64,000 nt of DNA from Sphingomonas morindae (GTDB lineage: Bacteria; Pseudomonadota; Alphaproteobacteria; Sphingomonadales; Sphingomonadaceae), in assembly GCF_023822065.1 (NCBI RefSeq), contig NZ_CP084930.1:2124001-2188000 (forward strand), in the 5' to 3' direction. The position numbers and the translations under genes are program-made. This document shows, in pieces, positions 48,969 to 61,816 of the stretch; the first letter of the stretch is position 1, and every line of letters starts with the position of its first letter. The notes beneath the pieces are model-generated. The model did no database searches, was not told the DNA's origin, and saw only the letters and a program-made list of their open reading frames with translations.

Positions 48969-50453
48969 CTAGAGGCAGGCCTCGAGAAAGGGCTGGTCGA
49001 AGCCATATTGCCGGGCCTTGTCCAGCGTATAGGGGCGCAGGCCGGCGGAGCGGTACTCGCCCATGATCTTGCCGTCCTCGCCCTCGTCCAGATATTCGAA
49101 CTTGAACAATTCCTGGGTGACGATCACCGGCCCTTCCATGCCGATCACCTCGGTGATGTTGGTGACGCGGCGCGAACCGTCGCGCAGGCGCTTCACCTGC
49201 ACGATCAGGTCCACCGAATCCGCGATCTGCCGGCTGATCGCCTCCTTGGGCACCTTGATGTCCGACATCATCACCATGTTCTCCATACGCGCCAGCGCCT
49301 CGCGCGGGCTGTTGGAGTGGAGCGTGCACATCGAGCCGTCATGGCCGGTGTTCATCGCCGAAAGCATGTCGAAGCATTCGGCGCCGCGAATTTCGCCCAG
49401 AATGATGCGATCCGGGCGCATACGCAGCGCGTTCTTGACGAGATCGCGGATCGAAATCTCGCCCTGGCCCTCCAGATTGGGCGGCCGCGTTTCCAGCGGC
49501 AGCCAGTGCGGCTGCTGGAGCCGCAGCTCGGCCGCGTCCTCGATGGTGAGCACGCGCTCGCCCGGGTCGATCATCTTGGACAGGGCGTTGAGCATGGTCG
49601 TCTTGCCCGAGCCGGTGCCGCCGGAAATGACGATGTTGAACCGGCTGGCGCCGGCGATCTTGAGCGCCGTGGCCATTTTCTGGCTCATCGACCCGCCCGA
49701 GGCCATCATATCCAGCGTGATCGGCTTGGCGGAGAATTTCCGGATCGAGATGGCCGTGCCGCGCAGCGACAGGGGCGGGACGATGACGTTGACGCGGCTG
49801 CCATCCTCCAGCCGGGCGTCGGCCAGCGGCGTGGTCTGGTCGACGCGGCGGCCGACCTTGTTGACGATGCGCTGCGCGATCTGGAACAGATGCTGCTCGT
49901 CGCGGAACCGGATCTGCGACAATTCCAGCCGACCGCGCCGCTCGACAAAGGTCTGCTCGGGACCGTTGACCATGATGTCCGACACTTCGGGATCGGCCAG
50001 CAGCTCCTCGAGCGGACCATAGCCGAGCAGCTCGTCGATCAGCACCTTTTCCAGCGCGAACTGTTCGCGGCGGTTGAGGTTGATCTTGAGCTCGGCCAGC
50101 ACCTCGCTGATGATCGGGCGGAATTCCTCCGCCAGCTCGTCCTTGCCGAGGGTCGCGGCGGCTTCCGGATCGACCCGCTCGAGCAGGCGCGGCAGCACCT
50201 GCTCCTTGATCTTGTGGACCGAGGCATCGAAGCCCTCGGCGCGGCTGGCGGCGACCGTTTCCTGGCGGCTGGCGAGCCGCGCCATCGCATCGGCGGCGCT
50301 TTGCGGGGCGGCGGCCTCGCCGGCCGGCGCGGCGACGGGGGTGGGCGCGGGCGCGGCGCCCTCGGCGCTGTGCATCGGCCGGGCCACGCCGAAGGCGGGG
50401 CGGGCGCCACCATTGGGGCCGTTGGGGCCGCTCCGCTTGCCAAATGCACTCAT
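48969..50453 (-). CDS. cpaF: CpaF/TadA family secretion ATPase
   Basis: CpaF ATPases power assembly of Flp/Tad pili. The 494-residue protein has a variable Pro/Ala-rich N-terminus (1-60), a helical linker, and the type II/IV secretion ATPase core: Walker A GGTGSGKTT at 278-286, an Asp-box region, RPDRIILGEIRGAECFDMLSAMNTGHDGSMCTLHSNSPREALARMENM (Walker B and His box), and a C-terminal domain. It is intact but alone, as no cpaB, cpaC, cpaE, tadB, tadC or pilin gene adjoins it here. A CtrA-like box lies upstream. Confidence 0.92.
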   Translation of the reverse strand: MSAFGKRSGPNGPNGGARPAFGVARPMHSAEGAAPAPTPVAAPAGEAAAPQSAADAMARLASRQETVAASRAEGFDASVHKIKEQVLPRLLERVDPEAAATLGKDELAEEFRPIISEVLAELKINLNRREQFALEKVLIDELLGYGPLEELLADPEVSDIMVNGPEQTFVERRGRLELSQIRFRDEQHLFQIAQRIVNKVGRRVDQTTPLADARLEDGSRVNVIVPPLSLRGTAISIRKFSAKPITLDMMASGGSMSQKMATALKIAGASRFNIVISGGTGSGKTTMLNALSKMIDPGERVLTIEDAAELRLQQPHWLPLETRPPNLEGQGEISIRDLVKNALRMRPDRIILGEIRGAECFDMLSAMNTGHDGSMCTLHSNSPREALARMENMVMMSDIKVPKEAISRQIADSVDLIVQVKRLRDGSRRVTNITEVIGMEGPVIVTQELFKFEYLDEGEDGKIMGEYRSAGLRPYTLDKARQYGFDQPFLEACL

Positions 50454-50505
50454 CGCGCCAAGATCGCTCCGTGTCCGAGACGGAGCCCGATCTAGGGCTT
50501 AGTGG

Positions 50506-50520
50506 TTAAAGCTCGGTAAT
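50506..50520 (-). promoter_or_regulatory. CtrA-like box upstream of cpaF
   Basis: On the plus strand TTAA-AGCTCGG-TAAT matches TTAA-N7-TTAA at six of eight positions and shares the full seven-base spacer with the box before the soluble chemoreceptor. It ends 52 bases before the cpaF ATG, the same distance as in the chemoreceptor case. It lies in the 83-base gap between atpC and cpaF. Confidence 0.42.
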
Positions 50521-50536
50521 TCGCGCGGAAACTATA

Positions 50537-50803
50537 TCAGGCAAGGGTTTCCGCGCGTTCGGCCAGCACCGTCAGCCCCTCGGGCGTGACTTCGGCGAAG
50601 CCGCCTTCGACGCGGATGCGCGCGCTGACATTATTCTCGCTGGCATAGACGACGAGTTCGCCGTCGCGCACCGTCGCCATCAGCGGGGCGTGGCCGGCGA
50701 GCACGCCGAAATCGCCCTCGGTGCCGGGCACCACGACCATATAGACCTCGTCCGAGCGGACCAGCTTTTCGGGCGTGACGAGTTCAAAGTGAAGAGTGGC
50801 CAT
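50537..50803 (-). CDS. atpC: F1 ATP synthase epsilon subunit, short form
   Basis: The epsilon subunit joins the rotor stalk gamma to the c-ring and can inhibit ATP hydrolysis through its C-terminal helices. This product is only 88 residues: the N-terminal beta-sandwich is complete ([62 protein letters not shown]) and the protein stops where the two-helix inhibitory domain would begin in longer (about 130-140 residue) versions. The stop is clean, and no frameshifted remnant follows. It is the last gene of the F1 operon. Confidence 0.93.
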   Translation of the reverse strand: MATLHFELVTPEKLVRSDEVYMVVVPGTEGDFGVLAGHAPLMATVRDGELVVYASENNVSARIRVEGGFAEVTPEGLTVLAERAETLA

Positions 50804-50844
50804 GGCCTATGTCCTGCAATGCGGGGCGCGGAAAAGGGGCAGGG

Positions 50845-50890
50845 GCGATCGCGGGCCGGGCGGCAGGCGCCGCCGCAGGCCCGCGATCGC
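50845..50890 (-). promoter_or_regulatory. Large stem-loop between atpD and atpC
   Basis: GCGATCGCGGGCC at 50845-50857 pairs perfectly (13 bp) with GGCCCGCGATCGC at 50878-50890. The 20-base loop can form a second small hairpin (GCGGC with GCCGC). It begins seven bases after the atpD stop. With no T tract it is more likely an RNA-stability or partial-termination element than a full terminator. Confidence 0.55.
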
Positions 50891-50897
50891 GCCGCGC

Positions 50898-53292
<2,395 letters not shown>

Positions 53293-53349
53293 GGATGCTG
53301 ACCGTCTTTCTTCCTCGTCGCGCCGGTGTGCGCCGGCGCGACGCTCCCC

Positions 53350-55436
<2,087 letters not shown>

Positions 55437-55711
55437 GCCCTGAAGACCCCCGATCCCTAGAAGACCCTCATATGCGAAAAGGGGCCGCCGCAAGGGCGCC
55501 CCCGCATGGGTCGCCGGCCGGTTAGCAGGGGGGGACGGCTTATGCAAGCCGAGCCGCCGCCGGCGCTTCGGCACGGGCCGCGCCGCTCGCACGGACGCCA
55601 TCGCCGCCCCCTTAGGCGACGGCCGTCCTTCGATTCGGCCTATTCATACCTTAGTCTTTTTTAAGGGGTTGCCGAGCTAGACAGCGGATCATCGATCCGG
55701 GGGCTAAGACC
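55437..55711. promoter_or_regulatory. Divergent region between atpH and the membrane chemoreceptor
   Basis: This 275-base gap has no credible gene. The half near atpH is GC-rich. The stretch 55636-55670 is AT-rich (TATTCATACCTTAGTCTTTT then TTAAGG) and probably holds promoter elements in both directions. TTAG-N6-TTAA at 55651-55664 is a loose CtrA-like match with a one-base-short spacer. A GANTC site lies at about 55632. Confidence 0.3.
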
Positions 55712-57475
55712 TTGACACTAAACCAGATTATACGCCGCGGCGGCGTCGTGCTCGTCGCATCCCTGCTCGCGGCCGCGCTGGTCGTCGGGCTGGCGGTAAA
55801 CATGGTCCGGCTGGGTGGCCCGCTGGACGCGCAGGTGCAGCAGGTCAACGCGCTCACCGCCGATATCCTGCCGCCGCCGGAATATATCATCGAACCCTAT
55901 CTGGAGGCGACACAATTGCTGCGCGCGCCGGCCACCCTGTCGACACGGCGGGCGCGGCTGGCCTCGCTGCACGCCACCTTTTCGGAACGCCGCGACGTGT
56001 GGCGCGCCAGTCCGCTCGCGCCGCGCCTCAAATCGGTGCTGATCGACGAGGCGGGGCGCGCCGCCGACGGTTTCTGGACCGAGCTGGAGCAAGGCTTCCT
56101 GCCGGCGATCGAGCGTAACGACGCGGCCGCCATGACGGCCAGCTATGCGCGGCTGAGCCGCAGCTACGAGACTCATCGCCACGCGATCGACCGGCTGGTC
56201 GATCTCGCGACGGACGAGCAGACCCAGGTCCAGGCGCGGACCGGCCGGATCGCGGGCTGGGCGAGCCTGGCGATGATCGCGGTGGCCGTGCTGGTGCTGT
56301 CGCTGATCCTCGCGGCGCTCCTCTTCATCCGCAGCCGCGTGCTGGCGCCGATCCGCGCGATGAGCGCGGCGATGGACGGCATGGCCGCCGGCGATTACGG
56401 CATCGCCGTGCCAGGCCTCGGCCGCGCCGACGAGATCGGCGCCATGGCCGCCGCGCTCGCCAGCTTCCGCGACGCCGGCATCGCGCAGGCGCGCACCCGC
56501 GCCGAGCAGGCGGCGGTGGTCCAGGCGCTCGGCACCGGGCTCGATGCGCTCGCCGCCGGCCATCTCGACGCGCGGCTGCGCGAGGCCATGGCGGCCGAGT
56601 ATGAGCCGCTGCGGCTGGGCTTCAACCAGAGCCTCGACGAGCTTTCGGAAAGCATGGCGCAGGTGTCGCGCACGGCGGCGGCGATCGCCCTGGGCGCGGG
56701 CGAGATCCGCGCCGCCTCTGACGATCTCGCCCAGCGCACCGAGCATCAGGCGGCGGCGCTGGAAGCCGCAGCGAGCGAGATGAACCAGGTGACCGCGCTG
56801 GTCGAGGAAACGGCGCGCGGCGCGGTGGACGTGCGCGATACGATTCGCGCCGCGCAGGACGAGGCCGATGCGGGCGGCACGGTGGTGGGCCAGGCCGTCA
56901 CCGCCATGGCCGGGATCGAGCGCTCGGCGAACGAGATCGCCCAGATCATCAGCGTGATCGACGGCATCGCCTTCCAGACCAACCTGCTCGCGCTCAATGC
57001 CGGGGTGGAGGCCGCGCGCGCTGGGGATGCCGGTCGCGGCTTCGCGGTGGTGGCGAGCGAGGTGCGCGCGCTCGCCGAACGCTCGGCCGAGGCGGCGCGC
57101 ACCGTCAAGCGGATCATCGCCGATTCCGGCGATCAGGTGGCGCACGGCGTGGCGCTGGTGGGCGGCGCGGGCAATGCGCTGACGCGGATCGTCGAGCGGA
57201 TCGGCCAGGTCAGCGCGGTGATCGAGACGATCTCCGACGGCGCGCGCAGCCAGGCCGAAAGCCTGCGCCGCGTGACCGGTGTGGTCGGCGACATGGACCG
57301 CTCGACCCAGCAGAATGCCGCGATGGTGGAGGAAAGCACCGCCGCCGCGCGCAGCCTGGCGGGCGAGGCGGAGGCGCTCAACGCGCTGGTCGGCCGGTTC
57401 CGGCTGCCGTCCGCCGCGTCGGCGGAGGCTGGCGGGCGCGGCACGGCGACGCGGCAGATCGGCCGCGCCGCCTGA
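55712..57475 (+). CDS. Membrane methyl-accepting chemotaxis receptor
   Basis: This 587-residue receptor has a first membrane helix (about 10-31), a periplasmic helical sensor domain (about 32-180), a second helix (about 183-208), a HAMP domain (about 209-262) and the methyl-accepting signalling coil with the hairpin [47 protein letters not shown]. It would sense an unknown periplasmic signal and act on a CheA/CheW complex encoded elsewhere. The only start that keeps the first helix with its basic lead is TTG 55712. A GTG shortly downstream is an alternative. No C-terminal CheR-docking pentapeptide is seen. Confidence 0.9.
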   Translation: MTLNQIIRRGGVVLVASLLAAALVVGLAVNMVRLGGPLDAQVQQVNALTADILPPPEYIIEPYLEATQLLRAPATLSTRRARLASLHATFSERRDVWRASPLAPRLKSVLIDEAGRAADGFWTELEQGFLPAIERNDAAAMTASYARLSRSYETHRHAIDRLVDLATDEQTQVQARTGRIAGWASLAMIAVAVLVLSLILAALLFIRSRVLAPIRAMSAAMDGMAAGDYGIAVPGLGRADEIGAMAAALASFRDAGIAQARTRAEQAAVVQALGTGLDALAAGHLDARLREAMAAEYEPLRLGFNQSLDELSESMAQVSRTAAAIALGAGEIRAASDDLAQRTEHQAAALEAAASEMNQVTALVEETARGAVDVRDTIRAAQDEADAGGTVVGQAVTAMAGIERSANEIAQIISVIDGIAFQTNLLALNAGVEAARAGDAGRGFAVVASEVRALAERSAEAARTVKRIIADSGDQVAHGVALVGGAGNALTRIVERIGQVSAVIETISDGARSQAESLRRVTGVVGDMDRSTQQNAAMVEESTAAARSLAGEAEALNALVGRFRLPSAASAEAGGRGTATRQIGRAA

Positions 57476-57521
57476 TCCCGGCGCCGGGGAGCGCACGGTC
57501 CGGACGCGCGTTCAGCGGCCC

Positions 57522-57995
57522 ATGAGACCGACCCGCACCGACGATCGCGATCCCACCATCCCCGCGCTCAGCCTCGTCTTCGGCTATGGGCCGATGCTGC
57601 CGATGCTGATCGGGGCGGGGATCGCCTGGACCATGGCCTTTCCCTGGCCGATCATCGCCACCTCGCTCACCGTGCTCTGGGCGGGCGCGATCCTGCTCTT
57701 CCTGTCGGGCGTGCGGCGCGGCCTTGCCTTCCACACCCCCGGCGGCGAGCGGCCGGTGCAGATGCTGACGATGCTGTGGCTGTTCCTGCTGGGGCTGGGC
57801 GCCTTTGTGGTGCGGACCCCGGTGGCCGCGCTGATCCTGCTGCTGATCGGCTATGGCTCGATCGCGATCCTCGATCCGATCGCGGCGCGGCGCGAGGAAG
57901 CGCCCGCGCATTTCGCGCGCCTGCGTCCGCCCCAGATGCTGGTGGGGATGATCGGCCTGGCGGCGCTGCTCGCCTATCACCTCACGCGCGGCTGA
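57522..57995 (+). CDS. DUF3429 family membrane protein
   Basis: The 157-residue product has five hydrophobic helices (about 16-38, 43-62, 78-97, 101-117 and 135-152) and the family-like pattern IPALSLVFGYGPMLPMLIGAG near the N-terminus with FLSGVRRGLAF after the second helix. DUF3429 is an uncharacterised membrane family common in Sphingomonadales. ATG 57522 lies 46 bases after the chemoreceptor stop on the same strand, and the gene is convergent with pdeM five bases away. Confidence 0.8.
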   Translation: MRPTRTDDRDPTIPALSLVFGYGPMLPMLIGAGIAWTMAFPWPIIATSLTVLWAGAILLFLSGVRRGLAFHTPGGERPVQMLTMLWLFLLGLGAFVVRTPVAALILLLIGYGSIAILDPIAARREEAPAHFARLRPPQMLVGMIGLAALLAYHLTRG

Positions 57996-58000
57996 TCGGA

Positions 58001-58675
58001 TCAGGCGCGGATCGGGAAGCGCAGCAGGCGATCGGCCAGCGGCACCAGCGCCTCGGCCGGACCATGGCCGAGCGCGCGCGCGATCGCGGGATGCTGGGCG
58101 TCCAGCCCGCCCGTCAGCGCGCCGAACGCCGGCAGGATCAGCTTGGAGCGGCTGGCCACGAAACAGCGCCGCGCCACCCGCCGGCCCTTCACCGTCAGCC
58201 GCAGCTTGGGATGGAAATGGCCCGAAAGCTCGGGCATGTCCTCGTCCGGCTCGGCCTCGTGCCGCAGCATCAGCCCGTCGACGCGCTGCTCCGCCACCAC
58301 CGTGCCGCCGCAATGATCCGCGAGCGTGGCGGCGCCGGCGTCATGATTGCCGGCGATCCATGTCCAGCGCGTGCGCCGGGTGAGGCCGCGCAGCCGCGCC
58401 TGATCGTCCGGCGCCAGCCGCTCGCATCCCTGCGCATCGTGGAAGCTGTCGCCCAGGCACCAGATCTCGCCCGCGTCCGTCGTCTCGACCAGCGCCGCGA
58501 CGGCGGCGAGCGTGGCGGCGCTGTCATAGGGCGGCAGCATCTGCCCGGCGCGCGCGAAGAAGCTCGCCTTTTCGAGATGGAGATCGGCGAGGATCAGGGC
58601 GCGCCGGGCGGCCCACCATAGGGCGCCGGGCGCAAGCGCGGCCAACTCCGTGCCCGCGAACGAAAAGCGAACCAT
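58001..58675 (-). CDS. pdeM: Ligase-associated DNA damage response phosphoesterase PdeM
   Basis: PdeM is a calcineurin-type metallophosphoesterase (endonuclease) found with a DNA ligase, an Lhr-type helicase and a beta-CASP exonuclease. The 224-residue protein has the metal motifs D31-x-H33 in LADLHLEKASFFA, GDSFHD, GNHD and SGHFHPK, covering the dinuclear metal site. In this locus it lies downstream of the CHAP and helicase genes on the same strand, 49 bases from the CHAP gene. Confidence 0.88.
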   Translation of the reverse strand: MVRFSFAGTELAALAPGALWWAARRALILADLHLEKASFFARAGQMLPPYDSAATLAAVAALVETTDAGEIWCLGDSFHDAQGCERLAPDDQARLRGLTRRTRWTWIAGNHDAGAATLADHCGGTVVAEQRVDGLMLRHEAEPDEDMPELSGHFHPKLRLTVKGRRVARRCFVASRSKLILPAFGALTGGLDAQHPAIARALGHGPAEALVPLADRLLRFPIRA

Positions 58676-58724
58676 GGCGGCGCGCTAGCACGGAGCGTCG
58701 GCCCGCTCAACCGCCGCCGCGCGC

Positions 58725-59267
58725 TCAGGCGCCGAGCGAGTCGATCACGGCGCCGACGATATCGGGCGAGGGGGTGGCGAGCTTGGGGCTGGGATGCGCG
58801 CCATAGATGAAGCCATAGACGGGATAGGCGGTGGTGCCGAGCCCCTGGCGATCGCGCCACCACACGCGCACCGCGCTCCAATCATGCGCGTCGGACACGT
58901 CGACCAGCGTCACGTCGCGCTCCACCTGGCCGCGCACGCCGCCGATGCGGGACCAGTTGGCGTGGGTGATCATCAGGATGCTCGGCGAGACGATGCGGCT
59001 GACGACGGCGACATGGCCGAGTCGCATCGGCCCGTGCGGCTTGAACACCAGCACCGCGCCCACGCGCGGCGCGCCGCCCTGCGCGTAGCGGCCGGCGGCC
59101 TGGCTCCACCAGGTCCAGGCATCGCCGTGGAGATCCAGCCCCGACATTTCGCGCGCGAAGGGCACGCATTCCAGCCCCGTGCCGATCCGCCCATCCAGCG
59201 TGTCCGGCGCCTGCGCGGCAAGCGGCGCGCAGGCCAGGGCAAGCCCCAGAGCAAGCCTTCGGATCAT
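58725..59267 (-). CDS. Exported CHAP-domain peptidoglycan hydrolase
   Basis: CHAP domains are cysteine amidases or endopeptidases acting on peptidoglycan. The 180-residue protein has a signal peptide (about 1-20, MIRRLALGLALACAPLAAQA) and a CHAP fold with catalytic C34 in ECVPFAR, H85 in LGHVAVV and N104 in THANW. It lies between the helicase and pdeM genes of the repair module, yet has no repair role by family. Its upstream region has its own regulatory-looking sites, so it may be transcribed separately. Confidence 0.85.
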   Translation of the reverse strand: MIRRLALGLALACAPLAAQAPDTLDGRIGTGLECVPFAREMSGLDLHGDAWTWWSQAAGRYAQGGAPRVGAVLVFKPHGPMRLGHVAVVSRIVSPSILMITHANWSRIGGVRGQVERDVTLVDVSDAHDWSAVRVWWRDRQGLGTTAYPVYGFIYGAHPSPKLATPSPDIVGAVIDSLGA

Positions 59268-59299
59268 ATGGAAGCGACCCCTTGTCCCTCATCCCTGAA

Positions 59300-59341
59300 C
59301 CGATTCGGTCCTATAGCCGATTCGGTCGCGTTTATGGTTAA
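59300..59341 (-). promoter_or_regulatory. CtrA half-site and paired GANTC sites upstream of the CHAP gene
   Basis: The direct repeat CCGATTCGGTC occurs at 59300-59310 and 59317-59327, each holding a GANTC site (CcrM methylation target). On the minus strand TTAACCAT (59334-59341), a CtrA half-site, lies just upstream, and CTATAG between the repeats could be a -10 element. The GGTTA-N5-TAACC inverted repeat at 59336-59350 overlaps the helicase stop. Confidence 0.42.
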
Positions 59342-59344
59342 CGG

Positions 59345-61798
59345 CTAACCCATAGCCTCGGCCACCAGCGCTTCGGCCTCGATGAGCAAAGCGTCGTCTG
59401 AGGCGCCGGTCGCCACCCGTTCGCGGCCGATCAGCACCAGCACCGGCACCGCCAGCGGCGAGACCCGCGCGAGCGGCTTGTGGAGGATGCGGGCCGCCGC
59501 CGTATCGAGCATGCGGGCGAGCCGGCCGACATCGGTCATCCGCGCCCGGGCATCGTCCCACGCCGCCTGGAGCAGCAGATGGCCGGGTTCGTAGCGGCGC
59601 AGCACATCGTAGATGAGATCGGTGGAGAAGCTGACCTGGCGCCCGGTCTTGCGCTTGCCAGGATGCTGGCGCTCCACCAGCCCGCCGATCACCGCCACCT
59701 CGCGGAACGCGCGCTTGAGCAGCGCCGATTCCTGCACCCAGTCGACAAATTCATGTTCCAGAATGTCGGGCGAGAAGAGCGGGCGGGGATCCGCCACGGG
59801 CTGAAGCGAATAGCAGGCCAGCGCATAATCCGAGGCGACGAAGCCGATCGGCTGGAAGCCGGCGCTCTCCATCCGGCGCGTCAGCAGCATGCCGAGCGAC
59901 TGGTGCGCGTTCCAGCCCTCGAAGCCGTAGACGACCATATAGTGGCGGCCCTCGCGCGGGAAGCTTTCGATCAGCAGCCGGTCGGGCGGGGGGAGCACCG
60001 AGCGCTCCGCCTGCATCTCCAGCCAGTCGCGCACATCGTCGGGGAAGCGCGGCCATTGCGCGCGCTCCGAAAGAAAGTGGCGCACGCGATCCGCGAGATT
60101 GGTCGAAAGCGGCATGCGCGCGCCGCCATAGGTCGGGATGCGCGCCGGCCGGCTGGTGGCGCGCACCAGCACGTCCTCGCCGGTGATCGATTCCACCTCC
60201 AGGCTGAGCCCGGCGAAGAAGAAGGTGTCGCCCGGCGCCATCTGCGCCGCGAAGCCCTCCTCGACGCGGCCGAGCGTGCGGCCGTTGCGGAAGCGCACGC
60301 TTAGCATCGCGGCTTCGACGATGATGCCCGCATTGAGCCGGAACTGGGCGGTGAAGCGCGGATGCGCCACGCGCCACAGCCCGTCCCCGCCCAGCACCAG
60401 CCGCTTATACTGGTCATAGGCGCGCAGCGCATAGCCGCCGGTGGCGACGAAGCCGAGCACGCGGTCGAACGTCTCGCCGTCGAGCGTGGCATAGGGCGCG
60501 GCCTCGCGCACCTCGTCGAACAGCGCGTCGCGGGCGAAGGGGGCGGCGCCAGCCACCGCCATGATATGCTGGGCCAGCACGTCGAGCGCGCCGGGGCGGA
60601 ACAGGTCGGGATCGCGCTCGCCCGCCTGGACCGCATCCAGCGCGGCGCGTGCTTCCAGATATTCAAAGCGGTTGCCGGGCACGATGATCGCCTTGCTCGG
60701 CTCGTCCAGGCGGTGATTGGCGCGGCCGATGCGCTGGAGCAGCCGCGAGGAGCCCTTGGGCGCGCCCATCTGGATGACGAGATCGACATCGCCCCAGTCC
60801 ACCCCGAGATCAAGGCTGGCGGTGGCGACCAGCGCGCGCAGGCGCCCGTCCGCCATCGCCTGCTCCACCTTGCGCCGCGCCTCCATGTCGAGCGAGCCGT
60901 GATGGATGCCGATCGGCAGATGCGCCTCGTTGACCGCCCAGAGATCCTGGAAGATCAGCTCCGCCAGGCTGCGCGTGTTGCAGAAAACGATGGTGGTGCG
61001 GTGCGCGGCGATTTCCGCCATCACCTGTTCGGCGGCATAGCGGCCGGAATGGCCCGCCCAGGGAATGCGGCCATCGGGCAGCAGGATGCGGATGTCGGGC
61101 GCGGCGCCGCTCTCGCCTTCCACCAGCGCCACCGATTGCCAATCGCCATCGCCCGTCAGCCACGCGCGGTAGAGATCGGGATCGGCGACCGTCGCCGACA
61201 GCGCGACGCGCCGCATGCCGGGCGCCAGCCGCGCCAGCCGCGCCAGCGCGAGCGCGAGGAGATCGCCCCTCTTGGTGGGCGCGAAGGCGTGCACCTCGTC
61301 GATCACGACGCGCCGGAGACCGGCGAACAGCGTCTCCGCCTCGGGATAGCTGAGCAGCAGGCTGAGCGACTCGGGGGTGGTGAGCAGGATGTCGGGCGGG
61401 TCGGTACGCTGGCGCGCCTTGCGATCGGACGAGGTGTCGCCGGTGCGCGTCTCCACCCGCACTGCCAGCCCCATCTCCTCGACCGGGGTGAGCAGGTTGC
61501 GCTGCACATCCACCGCCAGCGCCTTGAGCGGGGAGACATAGAGGGTGTGCAGCCCGCGGCCGGCGCCCTGCTCGATCAGCTCGCACAAGGTCGGCAGGAA
61601 GCCGGCCAGCGTCTTGCCCGCGCCGGTGGGCGCGACGAGCAGCGCCGAGCGGCCCGCCCGCGCCGCCGCCAGCATGGCGCGCTGGTGCCGGCGCGGCGCC
61701 CAGCCGCGCGCCGCGAACCAGGCGGCGAGCGGCGGCGGCAGCCGTTCCGCCTCGGCATCGGCTGGCGTGGCGGCCGGGGCAAGGGAACTCTCTCTCAT
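59345..61798 (-). CDS. Ligase-associated DNA damage response DEXH-box helicase (Lhr type)
   Basis: This 817-residue Lhr-type superfamily 2 helicase has Walker A APTGAGKT at 56-63, the DEVH box in VVIDEVHAFAPTKRG, SATV (motif III), FCNTRSLAELIF, LVATASLDLGVDWGDVDLVIQ and QRIGRANHR (motif VI). A winged-helix and Lhr-specific C-terminal region follow. In the known module it works with a DNA ligase, PdeM and an exonuclease on damaged DNA. ATG 61798 lies 18 bases from the divergent exonuclease start, so promoters must lie inside coding sequence. The C-terminus is of normal length for the family. Confidence 0.92.
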   Translation of the reverse strand: MRESSLAPAATPADAEAERLPPPLAAWFAARGWAPRRHQRAMLAAARAGRSALLVAPTGAGKTLAGFLPTLCELIEQGAGRGLHTLYVSPLKALAVDVQRNLLTPVEEMGLAVRVETRTGDTSSDRKARQRTDPPDILLTTPESLSLLLSYPEAETLFAGLRRVVIDEVHAFAPTKRGDLLALALARLARLAPGMRRVALSATVADPDLYRAWLTGDGDWQSVALVEGESGAAPDIRILLPDGRIPWAGHSGRYAAEQVMAEIAAHRTTIVFCNTRSLAELIFQDLWAVNEAHLPIGIHHGSLDMEARRKVEQAMADGRLRALVATASLDLGVDWGDVDLVIQMGAPKGSSRLLQRIGRANHRLDEPSKAIIVPGNRFEYLEARAALDAVQAGERDPDLFRPGALDVLAQHIMAVAGAAPFARDALFDEVREAAPYATLDGETFDRVLGFVATGGYALRAYDQYKRLVLGGDGLWRVAHPRFTAQFRLNAGIIVEAAMLSVRFRNGRTLGRVEEGFAAQMAPGDTFFFAGLSLEVESITGEDVLVRATSRPARIPTYGGARMPLSTNLADRVRHFLSERAQWPRFPDDVRDWLEMQAERSVLPPPDRLLIESFPREGRHYMVVYGFEGWNAHQSLGMLLTRRMESAGFQPIGFVASDYALACYSLQPVADPRPLFSPDILEHEFVDWVQESALLKRAFREVAVIGGLVERQHPGKRKTGRQVSFSTDLIYDVLRRYEPGHLLLQAAWDDARARMTDVGRLARMLDTAAARILHKPLARVSPLAVPVLVLIGRERVATGASDDALLIEAEALVAEAMG

Positions 61799-61816
61799 CT
61801 GGCGGCCTATACCAGC

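Noticed and set aside
55651-55664. Full CtrA site before the membrane chemoreceptor
   Set aside because: TTAG-N6-TTAA has a six-base spacer and one mismatch, and the nearby poly-T makes chance matches likely. It is kept only as a loose hint.
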